DNA from: Lysinibacillus telephonicus
GTDB taxonomy: Bacteria; Bacillota; Bacilli; Bacillales_A; Planococcaceae
DNA: 64,000 nt
Direction: 5' to 3'
Assembly: GCF_003966145.1 (NCBI RefSeq)
Contig: NZ_RXNR01000006.1
Coordinates: 1 to 64,000, forward strand
The first letter of the stretch is position 1. The number at the start of each line of letters is the position of its first letter. A model generated the notes under the pieces. It searched no databases, was not told the DNA's origin, and saw nothing but the letters and a program-made list of their open reading frames with translations. The translations under genes and the position numbers were made by a program. Of the stretch, positions 50,526 to 59,661 are shown piece after piece.

Positions 50526-51740
50526 ATGAAAGCAGTCGGCGTTGTCGTTGAATATAATCCTTTTCATAATGGCCACCTATATCATATGGAACAATCAAAA
50601 ATACAAACAAATGCTGATGTGTCGATTGCCGTTATGAGTGGGCACTTTCTACAACGGGGCGAACCTGCTTTAGTTGATAAATGGCATCGTACAAAAATGG
50701 CTCTTTTAAATGGAATCGATATTGTTATAGAGCTTCCTTACGTGTTTAGCACAGGCAATGCCACTCACTTTTCACAAGGTGCAATACAGCTTTTAGATGC
50801 TATCAATTGTGATACATTTGCTTTTGGAAGTGAACAAGGTACTATACAGCCATTTTTAAGCACCTATTCATTGCTGGAAAAAAATAAAGAACAGTATAAT
50901 ACGTTAATCAAGCAATTCGTTACAACTGGTGTTAGTTATCCCCAAAGTTTATATATGGCATACGAAAAACTTAAACAAAAAGAACCTGGAGAATATATTG
51001 ATTTATCTCAGCCAAATAACATTTTAGGATACCATTACATTGAAGCAGCCAACCGCTTAAAACTTTCTATAAAGCCGGTTACAATTCAAAGAATTCAAGC
51101 TGGTTATCACGACTCTATCGATTGTGATTCTACAATTGCAAGTGCCACTGGTATTCGAAAAGCAATATTTGAACATCAAGCTATAGAAGAAATAGCTGCT
51201 TATGTACCACCGGCAACTCTATTGCAGTTAGAAGATTGGAAAACAAAATATAACACATTTATAAGCTGGGAATTGCTCTGGCCTCTGCTACGCTTTGCAA
51301 TTTTGCGCAATACGCCGGAGCAATTAACCCATTTTGCAGATATGACAGAGGGAATTGAATTTGCTATCAGAAAGGCAGCAAAAAAAAGTGATACTTTTGC
51401 TGAATTCATGGTGAACCTAAAATCAAAACGCTATACATGGACTAGGCTTCAACGAATGGTAACACATATCTATACGGGTATTACGAGGGAGCAATTGCAT
51501 CAATTTTCAGAACCAACTTATATACGTTTACTAGGAATGACTTCAAAAGGTCAAGCGTATATATCCGAAAATAAAAAGCATTTCAAGCTACCTTTAATAA
51601 GTCGAGTAGCATCCACTAAGGATCCAATGCTAGAGTTAGATATCCGTGCATCCGATATGTACGCGCAATGCATCAATCTTGCTTCAAACCAAAAAATAAA
51701 CGGAGACTACAACACCCCGCCTATAAGGATACAGGTATAA
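50526..51740 (+). CDS. tmcAL: tRNA(Met) cytidine acetate ligase
   Basis: TmcAL (YlbM) forms N4-acetylcytidine at the wobble base of elongator tRNA-Met from acetate and ATP. The 404-residue protein has the nucleotidyltransferase motif EYNPFHNGHLYH (9-20) and MSGHFLQRGEPALVDKW, the family core. It is transcribed rightward, divergent from ylbN, as in B. subtilis. Length is normal. Confidence 0.95.
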   Translation: MKAVGVVVEYNPFHNGHLYHMEQSKIQTNADVSIAVMSGHFLQRGEPALVDKWHRTKMALLNGIDIVIELPYVFSTGNATHFSQGAIQLLDAINCDTFAFGSEQGTIQPFLSTYSLLEKNKEQYNTLIKQFVTTGVSYPQSLYMAYEKLKQKEPGEYIDLSQPNNILGYHYIEAANRLKLSIKPVTIQRIQAGYHDSIDCDSTIASATGIRKAIFEHQAIEEIAAYVPPATLLQLEDWKTKYNTFISWELLWPLLRFAILRNTPEQLTHFADMTEGIEFAIRKAAKKSDTFAEFMVNLKSKRYTWTRLQRMVTHIYTGITREQLHQFSEPTYIRLLGMTSKGQAYISENKKHFKLPLISRVASTKDPMLELDIRASDMYAQCINLASNQKINGDYNTPPIRIQV

Positions 51741-51864
51741 GAGGAACAATTGAAATTGTTAATTTCCTAATACGTTCCAGTAGGCTGAACGAATTTTAGA
51801 ACACTCAGCCTACAACTGTAAGCTGCGTACTATTTTAGTATCATAAGAAGCACGCTCTAATTTG

Positions 51865-52002
51865 TTAGCGGGCCTTACACAAAGCAGGTGACAAAAACGC
51901 CACATCGCATGTCTTGTCACCATGACCAACGTCCTGTTGGCCCCAAAGACAAGTCGTAAAGACACAACGTGGCTCTGCGATTTGTGTGCTTAGCCCGCTC
52001 AC
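51865..52002. repeat. Family B structured extragenic repeat, copy 2 (inverted; ylbM-ylbL gap)
   Basis: The reverse complement begins GAGCGGGCTAAGCACACAAA and ends TTTGTGTAAGGCCCGCTAA, so the ends pair. Positions 51881-51953 match copy 1 (26723-26800) in reverse orientation, including GACAAGACATGCGATGTGG and the CCAAC-AGGAC-GTTGG hairpin. It lies between convergent ylbM and ylbL, with no coding potential. Confidence 0.82.
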
Positions 52003-52076
52003 TCAATCCAAAATTTTTAAAAAAATTTTTATTTGTAATTCAATTAAAAATTATCCTTAAGTCTATAACTATAAAA

Positions 52077-52107
52077 AATACAATCCAGATTGGTACTGGA
52101 TTGTATT
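52077..52107. terminator. Bidirectional terminator between ylbM and ylbL
   Basis: Twelve-base perfect arms AATACAATCCAG (52077-52088) and CTGGATTGTATT (52096-52107), with A-rich sequence before and T-rich after, lie in the convergent gap and could end both transcripts. Confidence 0.85.
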
Positions 52108-52141
52108 TTCTGCGTTCGAATTCAATTATCCGTGAAATTAA

Positions 52142-53197
52142 CTATGAGACGTCTTCCTTTGGTTCTAATTGCTCCAAATACTCAAGCGCATCATCAATTG
52201 TCTTAACAGGAACAATTTCCATATTAGTTCCTATTTTTTTCGCCGTTTCAACAGCAGCCTCATAGTTGGATTTTACATTTGGATTTACTTTTAACATTGC
52301 ATCTGTTATGTCATCGTCTGGAGCAAAGAAAATTTCTATATGATCTTCATTGGCAGCAACAACCTTCTTCTCAATCCCGCCAATTCGACCAACTGTTCCA
52401 TCTTCATTCATTTCTCCGGTTCCTGCGATATTGTAGCCCTTTGTTAAATCCTTATCAAGAATTTGATCCAAAATTTCTAATGTAAACATTAAGCCTGCTG
52501 AGGGACCGCCAATATCTTCTGCCTTTACTTTTACTCTTGGATCTGTTTTAATCGATTTATTTTCAGAATACGAGATGCCTATGCCGACTCGATGATTTTC
52601 ATCGCCGGGAATTTTCTTTAAACTAATTGTACGATCAAGCAATTCATCATTTCGATTAATAACTAGCTTTACTTCATCATGTTCTTTTTTCGAATTTAAA
52701 ATATTGGATAAATCTTCTGCCTTTTCTATTAACTGTCCATCTATCTCAACAATATTATCGCCAGGCAGTAGTTGACCATCCGCTGCTCCCTTTGAAAGAA
52801 CATTCAAAACCGTAACACCATTGTATTCAATCGTATATGGTAAACCAGCTTTTTTAAATGCGACGTAAAGCGCATTGAATTGTGAGTCTGACATAAGCTT
52901 TAATTGTCGAATACTATATTCTGTTTCGTCTTCCTCTTCTTGACGAACATCCTTTAGCTCCATAATTTCTTCAAACTCTCTAAAATGTGCAATGACATAT
53001 GTAAGAGGAGTTGCAGTACCCATGGCAACAGTCATTAGATTGAGGGTACCTTTATCATCTTGATCCCCGTCTTCAACCGTTACAAATTGGCTAACATCAT
53101 AGGCGCTCCCAGGTTTCATAATATAGTAATCAAGCTTATAAAAGGCTAAGAAAAAAACGATGCCTAGTGGGATGATAAAAGAAAGCATCTTCTTCAA
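52142..53197 (-). CDS. ylbL: YlbL/SepM-type PDZ and Lon-like membrane protease
   Basis: A secreted-face serine protease anchored by one N-terminal helix (IIPLGIVFFLAFY). The central PDZ domain (YTIEYNGVTVLNVLSKGAADG) is followed by a Lon-type S16 domain with the serine in EDIGGPSAGLMFTLE and a lysine about 45 residues later in GGIEKKVVAA. TTG 53197 is 11 bases after AGGAGG; the longer frame from GTG 53209 overlaps that site. Streptococcal SepM, a relative, processes a competence peptide. Substrate here unknown. Confidence 0.9.
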   Translation of the reverse strand: MKKMLSFIIPLGIVFFLAFYKLDYYIMKPGSAYDVSQFVTVEDGDQDDKGTLNLMTVAMGTATPLTYVIAHFREFEEIMELKDVRQEEEDETEYSIRQLKLMSDSQFNALYVAFKKAGLPYTIEYNGVTVLNVLSKGAADGQLLPGDNIVEIDGQLIEKAEDLSNILNSKKEHDEVKLVINRNDELLDRTISLKKIPGDENHRVGIGISYSENKSIKTDPRVKVKAEDIGGPSAGLMFTLEILDQILDKDLTKGYNIAGTGEMNEDGTVGRIGGIEKKVVAANEDHIEIFFAPDDDITDAMLKVNPNVKSNYEAAVETAKKIGTNMEIVPVKTIDDALEYLEQLEPKEDVS

Positions 53198-53306
53198 TAT
53201 GTATAGCACCTCCTGAAGTTACCCTTTCATAGACTATTTATTTTTTAGTTTGCATATATTATTTTAGCATTTGATTATACAGAAAACAAAACAATGAAAA
53301 GAGTTG

Positions 53307-54218
53307 ATGCATATTCCACTACTATATTTATTCGTTTGTCTAACATTAATTTGTTTACTATTATTATTTCCTGGTATTGCTCACGAAGGGACAGATTTAG
53401 GTGTAGAGTTGTTTATGGAAGCATTATTTCCATATTTACTGCCATATCTGATACTTACACAATGGTTCATCCGGTTGACACCGAACAAAAGTAATTCCTT
53501 ATCAAAATTCAAATTATACTTTAAAACATATGGAATCAGTGCTCTTGGTGGTTTTCCAACAGGCGCTGCAACGATTGCCTATTTAAAAAAAAGCAATCAA
53601 ATTTCTCTCCGTGAAGCAAACATCCTTTTAAGTATTTGTCATAGTCCAAGCCCTTTATTCGTATTAGGATTCGTTGGAAATGATTTACTAAATGACAATC
53701 GTTTTAGTTGGCAATTCTTAATTTTATATCATGTAGTTTCCATTATCATCTTAACAGGTGTTTATTATTATTATCGTCAAGGAAGTATAGACACTGTTCA
53801 TATTACCGAGCCTCAAAAAACGAAACAACAAAATCCTTTTACAAGCAGTATTAAAGATAGCATCCCTACTGTTTTAGTTGTAGGATCGACAATCATTTTT
53901 TTCACAACAATCTATACAGTCGTTATGCATTCAGTAAAAAGCTTTCTTCCAGACATACATAATAATGGTATGCTGCTCATCGCAGCGATGTTGGAAATGA
54001 CAAATGGTTTAAAAATTGGACAACAGTTGTTTGAAAGTCAATCAACTATTCTTTTATTGCTTTTAGCAACTTTTTTAACAAGCCAAAGTTTAAGTATTCA
54101 TATGCAAGTTGCCGTTATTGCTAAAAGTGAGAACATTTCTTTAAAACCATATATGCTTATGCGAATTTTATATACTATTTTTATCCCAATACTGTTCTAT
54201 TTGATTTTTTTATATTGA
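53307..54218 (+). CDS. ylbJ: Sporulation membrane protein YlbJ (short form)
   Basis: A 303-residue integral membrane protein with about eight helices and the nucleoside-recognition/gate-type segment ALGGFPTGAATIAYL, plus ICHSPSPLFVLGFVG. Position and orientation match ylbJ of B. subtilis, where it is needed for spore cortex formation under sigma-E. It is about 100 residues shorter than the B. subtilis protein, and the start (ATG 53307 or TTG 53304) has only a weak AAAGAG site. YlbK, normally next, is absent. Confidence 0.75.
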   Translation: MHIPLLYLFVCLTLICLLLLFPGIAHEGTDLGVELFMEALFPYLLPYLILTQWFIRLTPNKSNSLSKFKLYFKTYGISALGGFPTGAATIAYLKKSNQISLREANILLSICHSPSPLFVLGFVGNDLLNDNRFSWQFLILYHVVSIIILTGVYYYYRQGSIDTVHITEPQKTKQQNPFTSSIKDSIPTVLVVGSTIIFFTTIYTVVMHSVKSFLPDIHNNGMLLIAAMLEMTNGLKIGQQLFESQSTILLLLLATFLTSQSLSIHMQVAVIAKSENISLKPYMLMRILYTIFIPILFYLIFLY

Positions 54219-54337
54219 AGGCAACACCTGCTTAGCCCAGACAAGTGGGGGACTTCAAAAAATTGTGATATTAGTACTTTGCAGCAAGAAGTTGAAGTTC
54301 CGTGATGCTTTTGCTTGTTTTAATTTAACGTAAAAAA

Positions 54338-54369
54338 ATCGACAAAATCTTTAAAAGGATTTTGTCGAT
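54338..54369. terminator. Bidirectional terminator between ylbJ and coaD
   Basis: Perfect arms ATCGACAAAATC (54338-54349) and GATTTTGTCGAT (54358-54369), with seven A before and T-rich after, suit both of the converging genes. Confidence 0.88.
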
Positions 54370-54374
54370 CTTTT

Positions 54375-55444
<1,070 letters not shown>

Positions 55445-55460
55445 ATACTCACCAAGCTTT

Positions 55461-56885
55461 CTATTGTTGTAAAGTTGCTGTAGGTTTAATTGAAATTGCA
55501 TTATCACTTTTATCAATTTCTACTGCAAATAGTCGTTGCAGCCACGTTTCTTCTACGTAATGGCTTCCTGCAATTTCAATAACTGGCTCTGAAACAGTAT
55601 TATAGCGTGTTTCATTATAAACATAAAATCCGTAGTCTTTTGGGAATCGGAAATTACTAGCTTCATTACGTACATAATACCCATTTTTCCCAACCGATAC
55701 TTCATATCCTAAATGCTTTAATAATGGATCGGCTGTATAGTAAACAAAACCGTCTTTAAAAACTACTTTTACATTATCAATTTGATCTGTACCTACATAA
55801 ACACCCCGATTATCATTAAATAAAAATGGAAAAATACCTTCTATTGAAGCGTTTAATGATAAGTACTGTGTATGATGGCCAAAAACTTCTGATAATCCTT
55901 CATCTAGAATTTTAGGAGAAACTTTTTCACCTTTTAATTTTTCTAAACGCTCAACCCACTCTTTTAACTGTTCGTCAGTCATTTGATTTTTTAAGGTATC
56001 TACTATTTCTGTAGATTTCTTTCCGCCAATCTCAGAATCTGTAATAAATGAAGCAACAACCTGGCTTAGCCATTTCGGGCTGTCGCCAAAATCATATAGA
56101 GATTTTGCTTGGCTAACAATTACATTTTTTTCTATAGAATCAATCGTTAAATCTCCTAAAAATAAAATACGCTTTCCTTGCTGTGAAGACAGATTCTGCC
56201 CCTGAACGATTGCGATATGCTTATCATTTAGGAAATGTAAATTTTCTAATCCCTTTAAAAGTTCATTTGATAATGCAGACTTAGAAAATATTGATAAGTT
56301 ATCAGTAGATTTTTGAAGCTTTATATTTCCATCCTGCCAATAAACTTCTGAAACAGGACCTGCTCCACTAAACAGGGCATAATTTACAAGCGATAATTGC
56401 TGTTGACCAATCAAAGGTAAACCTGTTATCCATTGACCTAAAATTTCACTATCAGTGGAAATATGTACTGTTGAATATGAAACTTTTCCATTAGACAGTC
56501 CTACAAAAATATCTTTTATTAATTGCTTTGATTTTAAACCACCGTCTAAAGGGATTATGTATGATAGAGATTGACTTAAAGCGTCTCCCTTTTCAAATTT
56601 TGACTTATCTTCACTTAATCGGCTGCAGCTAGTTTCGGATTCAATAGAACAATCGGGACTTTCGGCATTTTTTGGCCAAACAATATCAATCGTTTGGTTC
56701 GGCAAATTTTTAAAATGCTGTCTTATATCTAAGCTGTTACTGCGATACGTAATTTCAATTTCCTGAGTATAATAAAAGTCACCTTCACCAGCTTCAAGCT
56801 TGTCCGAATATACCTGGTACTGAAAGAATAGTACTCCACTAATGATTAAAATAAGAAGTCCAAAAAAACTTATTGCATATTTCAT
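55461..56885 (-). CDS. Secreted or membrane-anchored protein of unknown function
   Basis: A 474-residue protein starting at ATG 56885 with one N-terminal membrane helix (YAISFFGLLILIISGVLFF) and a large extracellular part. The C-terminal third (residues about 330-470) carries paired strand repeats with G-Y-E-V and Y-Y-V motifs that resemble stalk/copper-amine-oxidase-N-like modules; this is weak. No enzyme motif is seen. It is directly upstream of rsmD in the same direction and may form an operon with rsmD and coaD. Confidence 0.7.
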   Translation of the reverse strand: MKYAISFFGLLILIISGVLFFQYQVYSDKLEAGEGDFYYTQEIEITYRSNSLDIRQHFKNLPNQTIDIVWPKNAESPDCSIESETSCSRLSEDKSKFEKGDALSQSLSYIIPLDGGLKSKQLIKDIFVGLSNGKVSYSTVHISTDSEILGQWITGLPLIGQQQLSLVNYALFSGAGPVSEVYWQDGNIKLQKSTDNLSIFSKSALSNELLKGLENLHFLNDKHIAIVQGQNLSSQQGKRILFLGDLTIDSIEKNVIVSQAKSLYDFGDSPKWLSQVVASFITDSEIGGKKSTEIVDTLKNQMTDEQLKEWVERLEKLKGEKVSPKILDEGLSEVFGHHTQYLSLNASIEGIFPFLFNDNRGVYVGTDQIDNVKVVFKDGFVYYTADPLLKHLGYEVSVGKNGYYVRNEASNFRFPKDYGFYVYNETRYNTVSEPVIEIAGSHYVEETWLQRLFAVEIDKSDNAISIKPTATLQQ

Positions 56886-57028
56886 GTGCCTTACCCCCTG
56901 CATCATGATACTATTATTATTAGAAAACTTGGCTAATCGGCAAGCTTTTTTCGATTAGCTCTAGTTGCACTTATGCAGATAGGAAAGTTTTATCCTCACT
57001 TATCTGCCGAAGAAAGGATGTATGAAAT

Positions 57029-57418
57029 TTGATTCAACAATTTATTGAGCTCGGACAAGGTTACGGCGATGTTTATGAACTTTGCGAACTTATTAAAACA
57101 AATGAAAAAAGATTCCATAATGCATTTATTTTTATTTCAGATAAAGGGGACAAAAAAGTTGCTTCACTGGCTGTTGCTTTTAAAGCGGTAGGCGAAAGCA
57201 ATTTTATGCCAATCTATATTTGCCGTGAAGGCATACCATATAATATTGAAAAGCCTTCTAAAAGAATTGCTATTTTTGAAGATACATTAAATGAAATCGG
57301 TAAAAAAGCAATTCCAATGGAAGTAAAGCATTCCTCAATTTATTCTGAAACAGTGCTGTACTACCAGCATTTAATTGGAATCTTAAGAATGAATCATTTT
57401 ATTCCACCAAAGCAATAA
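57029..57418 (+). CDS. Conserved hypothetical protein in the ylb region
   Basis: A 129-residue soluble protein starting at TTG 57029 behind AAAGGATG. It resembles a short family found beside ylbG in Bacillales (I believe DUF7147), but I do not know a function. Mixed alpha/beta composition, no membrane segment or obvious motif. It converges with ylbG at 57443; no clear terminator lies in the 24-base gap. Confidence 0.7.
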   Translation: MIQQFIELGQGYGDVYELCELIKTNEKRFHNAFIFISDKGDKKVASLAVAFKAVGESNFMPIYICREGIPYNIEKPSKRIAIFEDTLNEIGKKAIPMEVKHSSIYSETVLYYQHLIGILRMNHFIPPKQ

Positions 57419-57442
57419 AACCTCGCTATTGAATGTCAAAAA

Positions 57443-57715
57443 TTATAAACCGACTTTATAGTCATATTCTTTCGCTTTGTCTGGTTTAGCATTTTCAAAT
57501 TCCGTTTTCAAAAACGGACGGAATGACTCTACAACGTCTTTCACAAAAGGAAGGCGTTGTAATTTCAGTTTTGTCGATTCAATTTCTTCTCGATCACAGT
57601 ACATCACAACATATTTTAACTTACGTGAAATATAATGGACGTGCCCATATTTTCTTAAGCCCTTTGCATGTTTCAGCTGATGAACGTAAACGATTAGCCC
57701 TTGTCGTTCTTGCAT
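57443..57715 (-). CDS. ylbG: YlbG family protein (UPF0298)
   Basis: A 90-residue basic protein of the UPF0298 (YlbG) family, with the conserved [19 protein letters not shown] start and [10 protein letters not shown] strand. Function unknown. It lies between rsmD and ylbF in B. subtilis and is here on the minus strand, flanked by plus-strand genes. Confidence 0.9.
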   Translation of the reverse strand: MQERQGLIVYVHQLKHAKGLRKYGHVHYISRKLKYVVMYCDREEIESTKLKLQRLPFVKDVVESFRPFLKTEFENAKPDKAKEYDYKVGL

Positions 57716-57781
57716 TTCAATTCCCTCATTTCTTACTTAAAAGCATACCATAATGTCAATTTTGATAGCAACAGAGTTTAG

Positions 57782-57811
57782 CTGACATAAGACAAGAATT
57801 TCCGTTATAAT
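57782..57811 (+). promoter_or_regulatory. Candidate promoter of the GDPD gene
   Basis: CTGACA (57782-57787), 18 bases, TATAAT (57806-57811), about 105 bases before the next plus-strand start codon. Confidence 0.5.
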
Positions 57812-57924
57812 CATCCTTATAGAGTTTACAATATTCCATATTTCATTCAGAATATTTTTAAGTAAAAATAACAATAAACTATTAAATTATAAGTTGCTGT
57901 GTTTTATTTATAAGGAGGATAAAA

Positions 57925-58848
57925 ATGGGAAAGAAAACGAAGGTAGCTCTTGCAATTGCAGCAGCAAGTGCAGCAGCATGGGCTGGAAGTAAAGCTATTT
58001 CTAAGCCCCAAAAAAGAGAAATAAAAGATGTATTACAATTCAATCGCCCTATAGTTCTCGCACATCGTGGTGGCTCACACTTAGCACCTGAACATACAAT
58101 GATTGCTTTTAAAAAAGCATTAGACTTAGGTGTCGATGGCTTTGAAGTAGACATTCGCTTAACAAAAGATGAAGAAATTATTGTGTTCCATGATGATACA
58201 ATTGATCGCACTAGTGATGGTGCAGGTTTTGTAAAAGATTTTACATTAAATGAATTAAAACAATTTAACTTTGGCTATCATTTTGAAGACTTAGATGGGC
58301 AATTTCCTTATAGAGAACAAAAAGCGGACGTCGTAACTTTAAGAGAATTATTTGAGAGGTTCCCAAACACATATATTAATATAGATATTAAGGATGGACC
58401 TGATACGTATGAAGGAAGCTTAATGCCATCTAAATTATGGCGTCTTATTGAAGAGTACAATGCAGAAAATCGTATTGTTGTTACAAGCTTTTACAGTGAA
58501 CAGGTTGACCGTTTTAATTTATATGCACAAAATCGAGTTGCCTTAGGTGCGGGTGAAGCAGATGTAAGAAAGGCATTTACAGCGTTTACTAGTCAATTTG
58601 GGCATTTATATCATCCAAAGGTTGATGTATTCCAAATACCTACTAAATCTGGGGTTATTTCATTAGACTCATCAAAATTTATTGCGTTCCTATCAAAATT
58701 AAATATTCCAGTTCATTATTGGGTAATAGATGATACTGAAGCAGTACAGCGTTTAATTGAAAATGGTGCACAAGGTATTGTAACAGACCGTCCAGATATT
58801 ATTGTTCCTTATCTACAACAATTGCAATCAGAAAAAGAAGAATCATAG
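57925..58848 (+). CDS. Glycerophosphodiester phosphodiesterase
   Basis: This enzyme cleaves glycerophosphodiesters to glycerol 3-phosphate and alcohol. The 307-residue protein has a short hydrophobic, alanine-rich N-terminus (4-24) that could be a membrane anchor, and a GDPD TIM barrel with His47 in LAHRGGSHLAPEHT, Glu74 and Asp76 in GFEVDIR and His89 in VFHDDTIDRT. ATG 57925 follows AGGAGG. Plus-strand gene inserted between ylbG and ylbF. Confidence 0.92.
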   Translation: MGKKTKVALAIAAASAAAWAGSKAISKPQKREIKDVLQFNRPIVLAHRGGSHLAPEHTMIAFKKALDLGVDGFEVDIRLTKDEEIIVFHDDTIDRTSDGAGFVKDFTLNELKQFNFGYHFEDLDGQFPYREQKADVVTLRELFERFPNTYINIDIKDGPDTYEGSLMPSKLWRLIEEYNAENRIVVTSFYSEQVDRFNLYAQNRVALGAGEADVRKAFTAFTSQFGHLYHPKVDVFQIPTKSGVISLDSSKFIAFLSKLNIPVHYWVIDDTEAVQRLIENGAQGIVTDRPDIIVPYLQQLQSEKEES

Positions 58849-58857
58849 TGTGAAAAT

Positions 58858-58886
58858 AGCAGTGGAGGTTAATTTTCTCTACTGCT
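58858..58886 (+). terminator. Terminator of the GDPD gene
   Basis: AGCAGTGGAG (58858-58867) pairs with CTCTACTGCT (58877-58886) and is followed by TTTTCT, just after the stop. Confidence 0.75.
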
Positions 58887-58960
58887 TTTCTATTGTTTAA
58901 CAGGAAAATTTCAAAACTAATTGAAAATTGCTTATAGGATTTTTTAAATTGTATAGGTTT

Positions 58961-59025
58961 TGTGAGAGGACTAAGGAGCTAACACAATGTTGATCACGGG
59001 AACGTTGCCACATGGACGCAAACGT
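58961..59025. repeat. Partial family B repeat, copy 3
   Basis: TGTGAGAGGACTAAGGAGCTAACAC followed by CATGGACGCAA matches the 5' part of copy 1 (26620-26680: TGTGAGCGGTCTAGGAGCTACACG, CATGGACGCAA). The conserved hairpin core of copies 1 and 2 is missing, so this is a truncated element. Confidence 0.5.
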
Positions 59026-59053
59026 TTTTAATAATTTCCATAACAACAAAAAA

Positions 59054-59075
59054 CGACTCAAATTTAATTGAGTCG
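59054..59075 (-). terminator. Terminator of ylbF
   Basis: Arms CGACTCAA and TTGAGTCG, followed by TTTTTTGTT on the minus strand, immediately after the ylbF stop. Confidence 0.82.
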
Positions 59076-59081
59076 CATTTT

Positions 59082-59528
59082 TTATGCCGAGCAGGAGCAG
59101 CTTCCACCGCTTCCACAGCCGGTTCCACATGATGAATCTGATGCAAAAAAAGGATTGCTGACTGGAACTTTTACCGCTTCTGAAACTGATTTTCCTATAA
59201 TTAAGCTTATTTCATCTAGTAAATCTTGAAAATCATTTTCAGCTAATTTTAAATTCGCTACAAGTTCGTTTAAATCAAGTTGACGCTTTTGTTGACGAAT
59301 TTCTTTCATAATTTTATGATAATCAGGATGATATTTCCCAAAACGCTGAACATCCTCATATTGTTCTTTCATTCGTGTAAATGCTTGTATTTGCTGTACA
59401 AGTTTTTCATTACTATATACATCATTATATGCATTACGTAATTTTTGAGCTTGTTCTGAAGAGAGTATCATTGCACTCAATTCATCTGCTTCATCTAAAA
59501 TGAAGGCCCATTCTGATGTCATAATCAT
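59082..59528 (-). CDS. ylbF: RNA processing Y-complex protein YlbF
   Basis: YlbF forms a complex with YmcA and YaaT that carries [4Fe-4S] clusters and assists RNase Y; it affects competence and sporulation. ATG 59528 (MIMTSEWAFILDEADELS) behind GGAGG gives 148 residues, matching the B. subtilis length. A helical core is followed by a C-terminal Cys cluster (CGTGCGSGGSCSCSA) expected to bind the iron-sulfur cluster. The gene is followed directly by a terminator. Confidence 0.93.
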   Translation of the reverse strand: MIMTSEWAFILDEADELSAMILSSEQAQKLRNAYNDVYSNEKLVQQIQAFTRMKEQYEDVQRFGKYHPDYHKIMKEIRQQKRQLDLNELVANLKLAENDFQDLLDEISLIIGKSVSEAVKVPVSNPFFASDSSCGTGCGSGGSCSCSA

Positions 59529-59661
59529 CAATATTTCCTCCAATCTGATATTATCATAGCAGAAAATAAGCAATGTTTGTATTATGAATACTTATTTGTT
59601 TACTAAAAAAATTTTTTCATAATTAATACCTATATTATAAACGCAATTACTATAATAAACT

